A stretch of 64,000 nt of DNA from NCBI RefSeq assembly GCF_900142445.1, contig NZ_FRAV01000014.1, positions 1-64,000 of the forward strand, given 5' to 3'. This DNA is from Chryseobacterium polytrichastri. GTDB taxonomy: Bacteria > Bacteroidota > Bacteroidia > Flavobacteriales > Weeksellaceae. Below, in pieces: positions 8,052 through 17,760 of this stretch; the stretch's first letter is position 1; each line of letters begins with the position of its first letter. The position numbers and the translations under genes are program-made. The notes beneath the pieces are model-generated. The model saw nothing but the letters and a program-made list of their open reading frames with translations, was not told the origin of the DNA and did no database searches.

Positions 8052-8663
8052 ATGATGAGCCTATTCGAAGATATATCAGATTATCCATTAAATATCCTTC
8101 CCAACGATGGAACCGTCAACTATTACGGTAAAGTTTTCTCCAAAGAAGAATCGGATTTTTATTATGATTATTTATTTAATCAAATTCCATGGGAAAATGA
8201 TGAAGCTGTGATTTTTGGAAAATTAATTTTAACGAAAAGAAAAGTGGGTTGGTTTGGAGAAAAGCCATTTGAATACACGTATTCAAAACGAACAAAATTA
8301 GCAAAACCCTGGACTCTGGAATTATTGGAACTAAAGAAAAAATGCGAAGAAGTCTCAGGAGAAACCTACAACTCTTGTTTATTGAATTTCTACCACGATG
8401 GAAGTGAAGGAATGGCGTATCATAGTGATGGTGAAAAGGATTTGAAAAAGCACGGAGCCATTGCATCTCTAACCTTCGGAGCGGAAAGAAAGTTTCTATT
8501 TAAACATAAAACATCCAAAGAAAAGGTGGAGATATTCTTGGAAAACGGAAGCTTATTAATAATGAAAGGAGCAACACAGGATAATTGGCTTCACCGACTT
8601 CCACCGACTACAAAAGTGAAAACACCAAGAGTGAATCTGACATTTAGAACAATTGAAGACTGA
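8052..8663 (+). CDS. alpha-ketoglutarate-dependent dioxygenase, AlkB family
   Basis: This 203-residue Fe(II)/2-oxoglutarate dioxygenase should remove alkyl groups from DNA or RNA bases oxidatively. The iron ligands are His124 and Asp126 (MAYHSDGE) and His181 (NWLHRLP); RVNLTFR near 193-199 supplies the 2-oxoglutarate arginine and the family's second arginine. LNFYHDGSEGMAYHSD is typical of ALKBH2/3-like bacterial members. The gene follows the AraC-MGMT gene on the same strand, which supports a role in alkylation repair. ATG codons at 8052 and 8055 are equally possible starts. Confidence 0.9.
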   Translation: MMSLFEDISDYPLNILPNDGTVNYYGKVFSKEESDFYYDYLFNQIPWENDEAVIFGKLILTKRKVGWFGEKPFEYTYSKRTKLAKPWTLELLELKKKCEEVSGETYNSCLLNFYHDGSEGMAYHSDGEKDLKKHGAIASLTFGAERKFLFKHKTSKEKVEIFLENGSLLIMKGATQDNWLHRLPPTTKVKTPRVNLTFRTIED

Positions 8664-8730
8664 TTTTAAACATTAAGATTAGCCACTCAGTTGGTCATAG
8701 AAATCGGAATGACAAAATTTATGTATAATT

Positions 8731-8813
8731 TTTCTCTCGCAGATTAAGCAATTTCCGCAGATGATTGTATTCAAAAAAAATCTGCGTCATCAGCAAAATC
8801 AGCGAGAGGTAGA
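8731..8813. repeat. long imperfect palindrome (TCTCGCAGATT...AATCnGCGAGA type)
   Basis: The left arm TTTCTCTCGCAGATT and the right arm ending CAGCGAGAG can fold on each other with imperfect pairing in between. A sister copy lies at 20,098-20,173. Elements of this composition recur between genes in Chryseobacterium. It is not a gene. Confidence 0.6.
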
Positions 8814-8850
8814 AACAAAAAATGGTGACTTCGAGAATCTCAGTCACCAT
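8814..8850 (-). terminator. terminator of the CocE-like gene
   Basis: On the minus strand ATGGTGACT pairs with AGTCACCAT (8842-8850 with 8822-8830) and is followed by TTTTTTG. It lies 24 bases past the stop at 8874. Confidence 0.75.
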
Positions 8851-8873
8851 CAATATTGTAAAATTAGTATTTC

Positions 8874-10733
8874 TTATTTCAACACTTCAACTTCAATTGC
8901 ACTATCATCAAAAACCTTGATAAACGCTTTTGTATAATCTTCCTTCGTTGCGAAATTCGGATTATCCATAAATTTCTGTGCATTAATTGCAAATAGAGGA
9001 AACCAAGTGGAGCTTATTTGTATCTGGATTTTATGTCCTTTTTTGAAAGTATGAACAACATCCTGTAATCTAAAATTCACATCCGTTTTCTGATTCGGAA
9101 CTAAAGCTTCTGCTTTTTCTCGAGAGTTTCTAAATTTGGCAGGCATAATTTCACTTCTTACCATTTGATGATAATTTCCGTAGATCACACCTTCTTTCTT
9201 TTCTACAGGTTTGAAATCTTCAGGATAAACATCAATTAATTTCACAGCGAAATCTGCGTCTGTAGAAGTGGAAGCAATATTTAATTTTGCCATAATTTCT
9301 CCTGCGAAAGTCATATCATCCGTTAATACATCGGTTGTGAAAGTCAATACATCAGGTCTTCCTTCTGCAAATCTTTGATCTTCAGACATGTAATTTCTAG
9401 GCGTAAATCCATTAAAATCTTTCAGATTATCTGAACTTAACACAGGATTGTTAGGATCACTGTAATATTCTGATGAACCTTGACCGGCAGATTTTTTCAA
9501 TGTTCCATTCGCTAAATAGAAATTAACTTTTTGTCCTTCTTTAGGAGGATACGTTGTAAATTCTCTCCATTGTTTTGCTCCAGTATCATACATCAAAGCT
9601 TCCGGAAGTCCTGCATCCTGTTTTGTATTTCCTTTTAGATAATGATTGAAAAACTTAGTCTCAATATTTTTTTGATAATACGTTGCAATACTGTCTCCAA
9701 AATAAATTTGATTGTGGAAGTGTTTTCCTTCTTCACGTCCCCAGCCACCATGAGAAAAAGGTCCCATTACAATGGTGTTCTTAGCTTTCGGACTTGTTTT
9801 TTCAATGGTTTTATAAATATTTAAAGGTCCTGAAAGATCTTCAGCATCAAACCAACCACCAACAGTCATTACAGCATGATTCACGTTTTTAAGATGAGGA
9901 AGAAGGCCTCTTTTTTGCCAAAATTCATCATAGTTGGGATGGTTCATTATTTCTGTCATGAAGAAATTATCTTTGTAATATTTCTCGTAACCATCTTTCA
10001 AGGTTCCCATATCTCTGTAAAATTTCAAACCATCTTCAGATGTTGGTTTAATCATTGAATCTGAATACCAAGCTTTGTTTTCTGCCTTTGTTTTCTGAAC
10101 TCCAAATACAGGGAATGTTTTAAAATAACCTAACATAAATCTTCCGTTGTGAAGAAAATCATCATTCCAGAAATCGGAAATCGGAGCTTGTGGAGAAGAT
10201 GCAACTAGCGCTGGATGCTCTGCCAAGATTCCTACAGCAGTATAAAAACCGGGATAAGAGGTTCCGTATTGACCTACTTTTCCGTTGTTGTCTTTAATAT
10301 TTTTTATTAACCAATCAATGGTATCGTATGTATCGGTACTTTCATCCACGTCTTTTTTCGTTTTATGATCCACTTGCGGCGTCATATTGGTGAAAGTTCC
10401 TTCGCTCATATATCGTCCACGAACATCCTGAAATACAAAAATATATTTGTCGTTCATCAGATATTGATTCGGCCCAATCTTGGTTTTATATTCATTTTCA
10501 CCGTAGGGAGCAATGCTGTAGCAAGTCCTTTGCATCAAAAACGGATACTTGTTCTTATTCGAAATGTCTTTAGGAATATATATTGCGGTAAAAAGCTTTG
10601 TTCCGTCACGCATAGGAATATACATTTCCTTTTTGATGAAATTATCTTTCACAAACGAATCAGTGGGTGGTGTATTTTGAGATTTACCAATAATGAAAAA
10701 AAGAATACATACAATTGAAATAGGGATCTTCAT
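8874..10733 (-). CDS. CocE/NonD family hydrolase (S15 X-Pro dipeptidyl-peptidase-like)
   Basis: This is a 619-residue secreted serine hydrolase. A signal peptide covers roughly residues 1-18. The alpha/beta-hydrolase part starts at MRDGTKLFTAIYIP near 41. The nucleophile is Ser159 in GQYGTSYPG, the acid is probably in GGWFDAEDLSG, and the base is in GPFSHGGWG. The last 200 residues form the jelly-roll PepX C-terminal domain. Relatives are glutaryl-7-ACA acylases, cocaine esterases and alpha-amino-acid ester hydrolases, so the substrate is an ester or amide that sequence cannot specify. The gene is monocistronic, with its own terminator. Confidence 0.9.
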   Translation of the reverse strand: MKIPISIVCILFFIIGKSQNTPPTDSFVKDNFIKKEMYIPMRDGTKLFTAIYIPKDISNKNKYPFLMQRTCYSIAPYGENEYKTKIGPNQYLMNDKYIFVFQDVRGRYMSEGTFTNMTPQVDHKTKKDVDESTDTYDTIDWLIKNIKDNNGKVGQYGTSYPGFYTAVGILAEHPALVASSPQAPISDFWNDDFLHNGRFMLGYFKTFPVFGVQKTKAENKAWYSDSMIKPTSEDGLKFYRDMGTLKDGYEKYYKDNFFMTEIMNHPNYDEFWQKRGLLPHLKNVNHAVMTVGGWFDAEDLSGPLNIYKTIEKTSPKAKNTIVMGPFSHGGWGREEGKHFHNQIYFGDSIATYYQKNIETKFFNHYLKGNTKQDAGLPEALMYDTGAKQWREFTTYPPKEGQKVNFYLANGTLKKSAGQGSSEYYSDPNNPVLSSDNLKDFNGFTPRNYMSEDQRFAEGRPDVLTFTTDVLTDDMTFAGEIMAKLNIASTSTDADFAVKLIDVYPEDFKPVEKKEGVIYGNYHQMVRSEIMPAKFRNSREKAEALVPNQKTDVNFRLQDVVHTFKKGHKIQIQISSTWFPLFAINAQKFMDNPNFATKEDYTKAFIKVFDDSAIEVEVLK

Positions 10734-10774
10734 GAATTTAATTTGCTGCTAATTTAAAAATAAAAAAACTTTAA

Positions 10775-10813
10775 CTGAAATTAAAAAAATGGATGGAAAA
10801 ACTTCCACCCATT
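10775..10813 (-). terminator. terminator of the downstream barrel gene
   Basis: On the minus strand ATGGGTGGAA (10803-10812) pairs with TTCCATCCAT (10789-10798) and leads into a T-rich run. It follows the stop codon at 10827. Confidence 0.7.
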
Positions 10814-10826
10814 TAATAGTAATGAT

Positions 10827-13598
10827 TTATTTACCTGTCATTTTTTTTCCAGCAAATTTATTCAGCTTCATTGTTAAAGAAAACATAATGTACCGCTTTA
10901 AAATAAGGTCTTCACGATCTTCAAAATAGGCATTTGAAATTGTTCTTTTTACACTTTGATTTTGGTTTAAAACATCATAAACTTTCACTTTGGCAGTAAG
11001 TTGTTTGTTGAAGAAAGCATATCCTAAACTTGTATTCCAGAAATAGAAATCTTTTTTGAACCCTGGAGCAATATTCGAGTTGGTGTTATATTCAAAATCA
11101 TTTCCAAAAACAAGATTACTTTTAAAAATATAGTTTGTTAATTCAAGTTTTAAGGTTTGATTGGAAGCTTCTACCTTATCAATACTGTAGTTGGTATAAT
11201 TTGAGAGACTATAGCTCACTTTATATGATGGCTTGATGGTGATCTTATCTTTTATTTCATAAGTAAGGTTTAGCCCCGGATTGATGTTATAGTTATTACT
11301 TGTAAATTGTTGACTATTAATAAATCCTCTCCCGTAACTTAGATTCATGTTAAATCTTGGGTTGATGGTAAGCTTATTTTCATTCCATTTAAAAGTTTTA
11401 CTAAATCCACCGCCAAGATTGAAACTTTTACTTCCACTTACATTGGCATATGTCACAAACTGTTTTCCTGATTCATCATAATAAGAATAATTAATCATAT
11501 CATTATTGCTATAGGTGAAACCAGCATTCATGTAATAACTGATGTTTTTAACTAAATTAGAATTATTAAAATAAAGATAAGTTCTGTTTGACCATGTATT
11601 TTTCAGCTCAGGATTTCCTTGATAGATAATTAACGGATTAGAATAATCTTGATAAGGAGTAAGTTGTTCTGCAGTTGGGATTGTGTAATCCGAAGAATGA
11701 TAAATACTTAATCTTTTGCTTTTTGAAAATTCATAATTAACACCTATATTATAGTTGGGAAGAGTAAAGTTTTTTTGAAGATTGTATTGCTCACCATTAT
11801 AAAGAGAATTCACTTTCATATCAGAAATATCAACGGCAATGGAGCCCCACATATTGACTTTGTTTTTATTGACAGCCACGGATAATTCAGGAGAAATTTG
11901 ATTGATCTTTTGATTCATACTGTTGGATAAAGGTATATTGTAATCTGAATATTCTCCTGTACTTTCATTGAAATCACTAACATTTCTTAGATTACGATTG
12001 AGTTTTGAACTGTATTTCATTTCAAGACTTACTGTTGCAGAATCAGAAATAGGTTCTGTATATCCTGCACTGAAATTATATTCATTGATTTGCTTTTTAT
12101 TCTTAGCAAGTTGATTTCTGATATCGTTTGGGTCTGTGCTTTGATAAAATATCGTTTGTGATTTGTTTAGATTATCATTTTTTGACTCTGAAATATTAGT
12201 GTTTATATTCGCATAAACAACCCTTTCTTTCTTTTTAAACTTCTTTGAAAAATAAATGTTAGGAGTAAAACTGTTGCTTTCAGATTTTGTACTCGTATAA
12301 GCATCACTCTGATTAAGAAGTATATTGTCTTTTGATGTATTTGATTGTAAAGTATTAAAGTTAAAGCCCTCAGATCTTGAAAATGTGGGTGAAATATAGA
12401 TACTTGTAAGGGAATCTAGTTTTATTTTGGCTGAAGTATCAAAATTGTATTGTTTAGATTCATTTTCACCATTACTTTCTGAGTTTGTTTTCAAAGTGTA
12501 GTCCGGAAGTAAAGTTGTTCTTGAAACTTTAGAACGTGTTTCAATATTGTTGTTAGAATGCATTAAGCTAAAAGTTTCAAGGTCTGCATCTTTTCCAAAC
12601 TTATCGCTGTAGCTTATTCCTATTGTGGTGGATTTTTGAATTCCTTTATTATTGCTTCCACCTTGCATATAATAGGTATTACCTCCCACGGTATTTATAC
12701 TTCCGCCTTGCATCAGCCAAGAGTTTCTGCCGTGTCCCATGCTGTCAAATACCTCATCATTGGAAAAACCTTGTGAGTTAATATTATTTGAGGAGGCCAA
12801 AATGCTGATTTTAGTGTCTTTTTTAAAATAACTTAAAAGACCGCTTCCTTCGTATCTTTTATCAGTTCCGTATCCAAGGGTAAGTCGGGAAATTAATCCT
12901 TTATTTTTCTTTTCATCAATATTAAAATTAATTGTGGCATTGTTCGACTTTGCTGTTTTTCCATTCAATTCTTCCTCTTTGGTTTTGGTAGTTGTGAACT
13001 GAATATTTTTAATAATATCTGCCGGAAGATTTTGCAAGGCAATTTTACCATCTTTATCAAAGAACGGTTTTCCATTAATCATGACTTGATCTACGTCTTT
13101 ACCATTCACAGTTATTTTCCCTTCATTACTAATTTCGACCCCTGGAATTTGTTTTAAAAGTTCTTCAATTTTACTGTCGGGACGAACTTTAATCGCTGAA
13201 GCATTAAATTCTATTGTGTCTTTTTTAATTTTTACGGGTGATACCGTAATTTTTACCTCATCAATGTTTGTGATCGAGTTTTTATCAAGTTCAATCTCTC
13301 CCAAAGACAATGAGTTTTCTAGTTTTTCTAAAGTTTTGGTAAATGAAATTAATTTTTTTGCATCAATTTTTAATAAGGCTGGTTCGCGTAATTCGTCAGT
13401 TTTTAATGAGAATTTACCTTCTCTATTGGTTGCCGTATAATTGATGATGGAAGAGTCTTTTTGTTTAAGAAGATAGACGGTAGCATTTTCAATTGGTTTT
13501 TTTTCAAAATTTGAAACTTTTCCATCGATACTCAGTTTTTGACCGGTTAAAATACTGATGTTGAATACAAGAATCAACAATAATAAAGCTTTTTTCAT
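10827..13598 (-). CDS. TonB-dependent-receptor-like outer-membrane beta-barrel protein, copy A
   Basis: The 923-residue protein has a signal peptide (residues 1-20, ending ILTGQ), a carboxypeptidase-regulatory-like beta-sandwich (about 22-110), a plug-like region with IEELLKQIPGVEISNEGKI and INGKPFF (about 150-210), and a long barrel ending in RYIMFSLTMKLNKFAGKK. I start at 13598 because the signal peptide begins there. It is paralogous to the gene at 13841-16543 along its whole length. Copy A carries an extra Gly/Met/Asn-rich loop near residues 280-315 that copy B lacks. The ligand is unknown, and there is no adjacent SusD. Confidence 0.88.
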   Translation of the reverse strand: MKKALLLLILVFNISILTGQKLSIDGKVSNFEKKPIENATVYLLKQKDSSIINYTATNREGKFSLKTDELREPALLKIDAKKLISFTKTLEKLENSLSLGEIELDKNSITNIDEVKITVSPVKIKKDTIEFNASAIKVRPDSKIEELLKQIPGVEISNEGKITVNGKDVDQVMINGKPFFDKDGKIALQNLPADIIKNIQFTTTKTKEEELNGKTAKSNNATINFNIDEKKNKGLISRLTLGYGTDKRYEGSGLLSYFKKDTKISILASSNNINSQGFSNDEVFDSMGHGRNSWLMQGGSINTVGGNTYYMQGGSNNKGIQKSTTIGISYSDKFGKDADLETFSLMHSNNNIETRSKVSRTTLLPDYTLKTNSESNGENESKQYNFDTSAKIKLDSLTSIYISPTFSRSEGFNFNTLQSNTSKDNILLNQSDAYTSTKSESNSFTPNIYFSKKFKKKERVVYANINTNISESKNDNLNKSQTIFYQSTDPNDIRNQLAKNKKQINEYNFSAGYTEPISDSATVSLEMKYSSKLNRNLRNVSDFNESTGEYSDYNIPLSNSMNQKINQISPELSVAVNKNKVNMWGSIAVDISDMKVNSLYNGEQYNLQKNFTLPNYNIGVNYEFSKSKRLSIYHSSDYTIPTAEQLTPYQDYSNPLIIYQGNPELKNTWSNRTYLYFNNSNLVKNISYYMNAGFTYSNNDMINYSYYDESGKQFVTYANVSGSKSFNLGGGFSKTFKWNENKLTINPRFNMNLSYGRGFINSQQFTSNNYNINPGLNLTYEIKDKITIKPSYKVSYSLSNYTNYSIDKVEASNQTLKLELTNYIFKSNLVFGNDFEYNTNSNIAPGFKKDFYFWNTSLGYAFFNKQLTAKVKVYDVLNQNQSVKRTISNAYFEDREDLILKRYIMFSLTMKLNKFAGKKMTGK

Positions 13599-13840
13599 CT
13601 TAATATGTGTGTGGTTTGTAAAGTAAAAAAACATTAAAAAAAATAATAAGTGATGTGATTTTTTTTATTAAACAATAATCTATATTATTGTTTTTAAGGA
13701 TGTTGTTGTAATAAAGGATAGTTGGAATAGTTACTTTCCTGTTTTTTATTTTTTTGTAAATAAGGGATCATTGAAATCATTTCATGTTATTGTTGATTAA
13801 TAGTTTTATATGTAAAGTTTAGTATCTCGTGTTTATGTAA

Positions 13841-16543
13841 TTACTCTGCTTTTTTTCCTGCAAATTTATTCAGCTTCATTGTTAAAGAAAACATGATGTA
13901 CCGTTTTAAAATAAGGTCTTCACGATCTTCAAAATAAGAGTTGGTAATCGTTCTTTTTACACTTTGATTTTGGTTTAAAACATCATAAATTTTAACTTTT
14001 GCAATCAATTGTTTGTCAAAGAAAGAATAGCCAAGACTCGTATTCCAGAAATAATAATCTCTTTTGAGGCCAGGGGCAAAGTTTGAACTCGTACTGTAAA
14101 CGAAATCATTTCCAAATACAAGATTACTTTTCAGTATGTAATTTGTAACTTCTACTTTTAATGATTGGTTGGTAGTTTGTACTTGGTCAATACTATAATT
14201 CGTATAGCTTGAAGAGTTATACCCGATAGAATAGGATGGTTTTATTGTGAATTTATCGGGGATCTCGTAGGTCAGATTAATTCCAGGGTTTATACTATAT
14301 GAATTACTCGTAAATTTTTCATCATTAATAAAACCTCTTTTATAATCGTAGGTCATATTAAATGTAGGATTAATGGTGAATTTACTTTTCTCCCATTTAT
14401 ATGTTTTGGCAATGTTTCCTCCTAAGGCAACGGTTTTATTCCCGCTAACATTGGCATACGTTATAAACTGCTTTCCGGAAGCGTCATAATAAGAAAAATT
14501 GGTGATGTCATTGTTGATGTAACCAAAATCTACATTTACATAATAAGTAAGATTTTTAATAAGATTGAAATTACTAAAAAAAATAGAGGATTTATTCGTC
14601 CATGTACTTTTTAGATCAGGGTTTCCCTGATAGCTAACGAGTGGGTCAGAAAGATTTAAATAGGGAATTAATTGGCTGGCAGAAGGTGTTGTAAAACCTG
14701 AATAATTAGTTAATGTTAATCTCTTAGTTTCGGAGAATGCATATTGGAAAACTGCATTGTAGTTAGGCAGAAAAAAACTTTTTTGTAAATCATATTGTTG
14801 CTGATTAAAAATGGAACTCGTTTTCATATCAGAAATATCCAGGCTTAGAGAGAACCAAATATTGAATTTCTTTTTGTTGACCGATAACGTTAATTCTGGA
14901 GAAATCTGATTGATCTTCTGATTCAGGCTGTTGGATAAAACCGAATTATATTTTGAATATTTCCCTGTATTCACATCAAAATCGTTGACCTCTTTAAAAT
15001 CACTGCTTAATTTTGACTGGTATCTTAAATTAGCTGTTAAGCTCACAGAATCAGAAATAGGTTCGGTATAGCCTGCGGTGAAACCATAATCGTTATTTTG
15101 ACTTTTATTTTTAGCGAGTTGATCTCTATTATCGTTCGGGTTATTACTTTGATAGAATATAGTTTTGGACTTGCTGAGATCATTATTTTTAACTTCCGAA
15201 ATAGAAGTGTTGATGCCTATATTGGCTGTTCTTCCTTCTTTTTTGAATCTTTTAGAAATATAGATATTAGGACTAAAGGAATTGTTTTCTGAATTGGAAT
15301 TGGAATAAGAATCACTTTCATTAAGAAGGATATTATCTTTTAAAGTGGTTGAGGTAGAATTATTAAAACTGAAATTTTTGCTTTTAGAGAAAGAAGGTGA
15401 AAAATAAATATCAGTTAGAGAATCCAGTTTTATTCTTGTTGAAAAATTAAAATTATATTGTTCGGTTTCGCTTTTACCTTTTGATTCTGAATTTGTTTTT
15501 AACGTAAAGTCAGGAAGCAGTGTCGTTCGTGAAACCTTTGATTGGGTTTCCAGATTATTTTTAGATTGTAGCAGACCAAAATTATCCAAATCAAAATCTT
15601 TTCCGAATTTATCATTGTAATTAAGTCCTATTGTTGAGGATTTTTGGAGCCCTTGTTTTGTTTGAGTACCTCCATTATTTCTCATACTGTCAAAAACTTG
15701 GTCACTGGAATAGCCTTCAGAATTGATGTTATTGGAAGAAGCGACTACACTTATTCTGGTATCATTTTTAAAATAGCTTAAAAATGCATTGCCTTCATAT
15801 CTTTTATCGGAGCCATAGCCAAGAGTAAGTCTGGAAATAAGCCCTTTATTTTTCTTATCATCAATGGTAAAATTAATGGTAGTGTTTTTTGATTTTGGCG
15901 TTTTTCCGCTTAATTCTTCCTCTTTGGTTTTAGTGGTTGTAAACTGAATGTTTTTGATAATATCGGCTGGAAGATTCTGTAAAGCAATCTTACCGTCTTT
16001 ATTGAAGAAAGGTTTCCCATTGATCATGATTTGATCTACTTCTTTACCATTTACGGTGATTTTTTTATCATTACTGATTTCCACACCGGGAATCTGTTTT
16101 AAAAGTTCTTCAATTTTACTGTCGGGGCGTACTTTTAATGAAGAGGCATTAAACTCTATGGTGTCTTTTTTTATTTTAATCGGAGAGACCTTAATTTTAA
16201 CTTCTTCAATGGAAAAAACAGCATTTTTTTCGAGCTCAATTTCTCCTAAAGAAATAGATTGGTCTATTGCCTCAAAGTTTTTGGAAAAAGAACTCAGTTT
16301 ATCAAAATCGATCTTTAAAATGGTGGGGATATTCAATTCATCCGTTTTCAAAGAAAATTTACCTTCTTTGTTGGATGCGGTATAGTTGATGATTGAAGAA
16401 TCTTTTTGTTTTAGGAGATACACGGTAGCATTTTCGATAGGTTTCTTTTCAAAATTTAAAATTTTACCGTTGATGCTTAATTTTTGAGCAGCTAAAATAC
16501 CCATGTTGAATACAATAATCCACAGCAATAGAGCCTTTTTCAT
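13841..16543 (-). CDS. TonB-dependent-receptor-like outer-membrane beta-barrel protein, copy B
   Basis: This 900-residue tandem paralogue of the gene at 10827-13598 has the same domain order: signal peptide 1-18, carboxypeptidase-like domain, plug-like IEELLKQIPGVEIS, and barrel. Segments around 150-240 and the last 60 residues are nearly identical in the two copies; the middle barrel loops differ. A 242-base AT-rich spacer separates them. Paralogue pairs like this often diverge in ligand or in surface epitopes. No substrate-binding lipoprotein is nearby, so the role is unclear. Confidence 0.88.
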   Translation of the reverse strand: MKKALLLWIIVFNMGILAAQKLSINGKILNFEKKPIENATVYLLKQKDSSIINYTASNKEGKFSLKTDELNIPTILKIDFDKLSSFSKNFEAIDQSISLGEIELEKNAVFSIEEVKIKVSPIKIKKDTIEFNASSLKVRPDSKIEELLKQIPGVEISNDKKITVNGKEVDQIMINGKPFFNKDGKIALQNLPADIIKNIQFTTTKTKEEELSGKTPKSKNTTINFTIDDKKNKGLISRLTLGYGSDKRYEGNAFLSYFKNDTRISVVASSNNINSEGYSSDQVFDSMRNNGGTQTKQGLQKSSTIGLNYNDKFGKDFDLDNFGLLQSKNNLETQSKVSRTTLLPDFTLKTNSESKGKSETEQYNFNFSTRIKLDSLTDIYFSPSFSKSKNFSFNNSTSTTLKDNILLNESDSYSNSNSENNSFSPNIYISKRFKKEGRTANIGINTSISEVKNNDLSKSKTIFYQSNNPNDNRDQLAKNKSQNNDYGFTAGYTEPISDSVSLTANLRYQSKLSSDFKEVNDFDVNTGKYSKYNSVLSNSLNQKINQISPELTLSVNKKKFNIWFSLSLDISDMKTSSIFNQQQYDLQKSFFLPNYNAVFQYAFSETKRLTLTNYSGFTTPSASQLIPYLNLSDPLVSYQGNPDLKSTWTNKSSIFFSNFNLIKNLTYYVNVDFGYINNDITNFSYYDASGKQFITYANVSGNKTVALGGNIAKTYKWEKSKFTINPTFNMTYDYKRGFINDEKFTSNSYSINPGINLTYEIPDKFTIKPSYSIGYNSSSYTNYSIDQVQTTNQSLKVEVTNYILKSNLVFGNDFVYSTSSNFAPGLKRDYYFWNTSLGYSFFDKQLIAKVKIYDVLNQNQSVKRTITNSYFEDREDLILKRYIMFSLTMKLNKFAGKKAE

Positions 16544-16565
16544 TATAATGTGTGCATTTCTAGGG

Positions 16566-16602
16566 CGTAAAAATAAAAAAACACCTCCAAAGTAGAGGTG
16601 TT
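16566..16602 (-). terminator. terminator of the BON/SH3 gene pair
   Basis: On the minus strand AACACCTC pairs with GAGGTGTT around a 7-base loop (16579-16601) and is followed by a run of seven Ts. It follows the stop at 16625. Confidence 0.8.
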
Positions 16603-16624
16603 TAAAATTAATATTTTTAAAATA

Positions 16625-17044
16625 TTAAGCTTTCAAATATCTTGAATAGGCATAACCTTCTTGTCCGTCAGCGTTTTTCACTTTCCACCAATCGTCAGAA
16701 GTTTGCTCAATTAAAGTAACTGCAGAACCTTTTGCCGCTTTACCAACAACAGCAGCTTCTGTAGAAGGCTCTTGTCTTATGTTTAGGTTAGAATCTTCTG
16801 TAGCAACTGTAAGAGATGCTCCTGCAGAAAGACCTGAAACCTGTACGTCAATATTAATATCTGTTGCAGAGTAAGTAGAATCAATTGCTCCTAAAGCATT
16901 CCAAACAGCATCTTTTGAAGCAGTGTTTGAAGCACTTCCTGAAACATAAAGAATTCCATCTTGTTCCTGAACCTGAAGGTCTGCAATCCCAGCTGACTGA
17001 GCAGCAGAAACTACGCTTGAATATTTATCTTGTAATGTGCTCAT
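16625..17044 (-). CDS. SH3b-domain protein with BON-like N-terminus
   Basis: Residues 1-75 resemble a single BON-type alpha/beta unit (VQEQDGILYVSGSASNTASK). Residues 78-139 are a bacterial SH3 domain (LNIRQEPSTEAAVVGKAAKG, DDWWKVKNADGQEGYAYSRYL). There is no signal peptide, so it may act in the cytoplasm or be exported by another route. Bacterial SH3 domains bind peptidoglycan or protein ligands, and BON domains bind membranes. The gene starts 6 bases after the upstream BON lipoprotein, so the two form an operon. The arrangement is similar to LysM/BON stress proteins. Confidence 0.82.
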   Translation of the reverse strand: MSTLQDKYSSVVSAAQSAGIADLQVQEQDGILYVSGSASNTASKDAVWNALGAIDSTYSATDINIDVQVSGLSAGASLTVATEDSNLNIRQEPSTEAAVVGKAAKGSAVTLIEQTSDDWWKVKNADGQEGYAYSRYLKA

Positions 17045-17050
17045 TTCTAA

Positions 17051-17542
17051 TTATTTTACAACTAAGTTATTATTATATTTTCCAACTTTCAAAGCATCTA
17101 CAGATTCTTTGATTTTTCTTGCCTGTAGAGCAGAAACATTTCCTGTAAGTGTTAAAGTTCCATTTACGGCTTCTACTTTTACAGAAGGGAAATCTTTAAG
17201 AGCATCTTTTACTTTCTTTTGAACAGCAGGATCTAATGCAGAAGTAGTTTCAACAGGAGCTGCAGCTACAGGAGCTGCCTCAATTGTTGCCATATCATGC
17301 ACTCCTTTGATACCTTTGATTGCTTTAAGTTGAGCAATCATAGCATCTTTAGAAGTCTGATCAGCAAAAGTTCCGCTTAAATGAGCTTGTCCTTCTTTTA
17401 CTTCAACAGAAGCACCAGGATTAGAGGTTACGATTGTTGTAGCCTGAGTCTGAAGATCGGCATCAGAAATTTTCTTTTTACAAGAAATTGATCCGAAAGA
17501 TACTGCTATAGCTAATGCAGCCATTGCGATAGTTTTTTTCAT
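17051..17542 (-). CDS. BON-domain lipoprotein (two BON domains)
   Basis: This 163-residue lipoprotein has a signal peptide and the lipobox SISC (Cys21). BON domain 1 spans about 25-88 and BON domain 2 about 103-163, each with the GxxxLxG core (QAHLSGTFADQ; GTLTLTGNVSAL). They are joined by an Ala/Pro/Val-rich linker. BON domains bind phospholipids, and family members such as OsmY and DolP help maintain the envelope. It is the first gene of the pair with the SH3b protein. Confidence 0.87.
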   Translation of the reverse strand: MKKTIAMAALAIAVSFGSISCKKKISDADLQTQATTIVTSNPGASVEVKEGQAHLSGTFADQTSKDAMIAQLKAIKGIKGVHDMATIEAAPVAAAPVETTSALDPAVQKKVKDALKDFPSVKVEAVNGTLTLTGNVSALQARKIKESVDALKVGKYNNNLVVK

Positions 17543-17715
17543 ATTGTATATTTATTTAATGTTGTTAATACAATCAAATGTAATAATAAAATTTATACCA
17601 AAAGGATTAAAATTAAAGAAATGTTTCTTGTTTTTTTTTCAATATTTTATAAATCAGACTATTAATTTTAATGTAATATAAACTTAATATAAATTTATTA
17701 CAGTTTTAATAAATC

Positions 17716-17744
17716 TTGTGCCAACTTAAAAACTATTATATTTG
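17716..17744 (+). promoter_or_regulatory. promoter of the dicarboxylate symporter
   Basis: TTG at 17716-17718, an 18-base spacer and TATATTTG at 17737-17744 together match the Bacteroidota sigma-A consensus. The ATG follows 16 bases later. This is the clearest complete promoter in the window. Confidence 0.75.
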
Positions 17745-17760
17745 CGAAACTTGAATTTAT

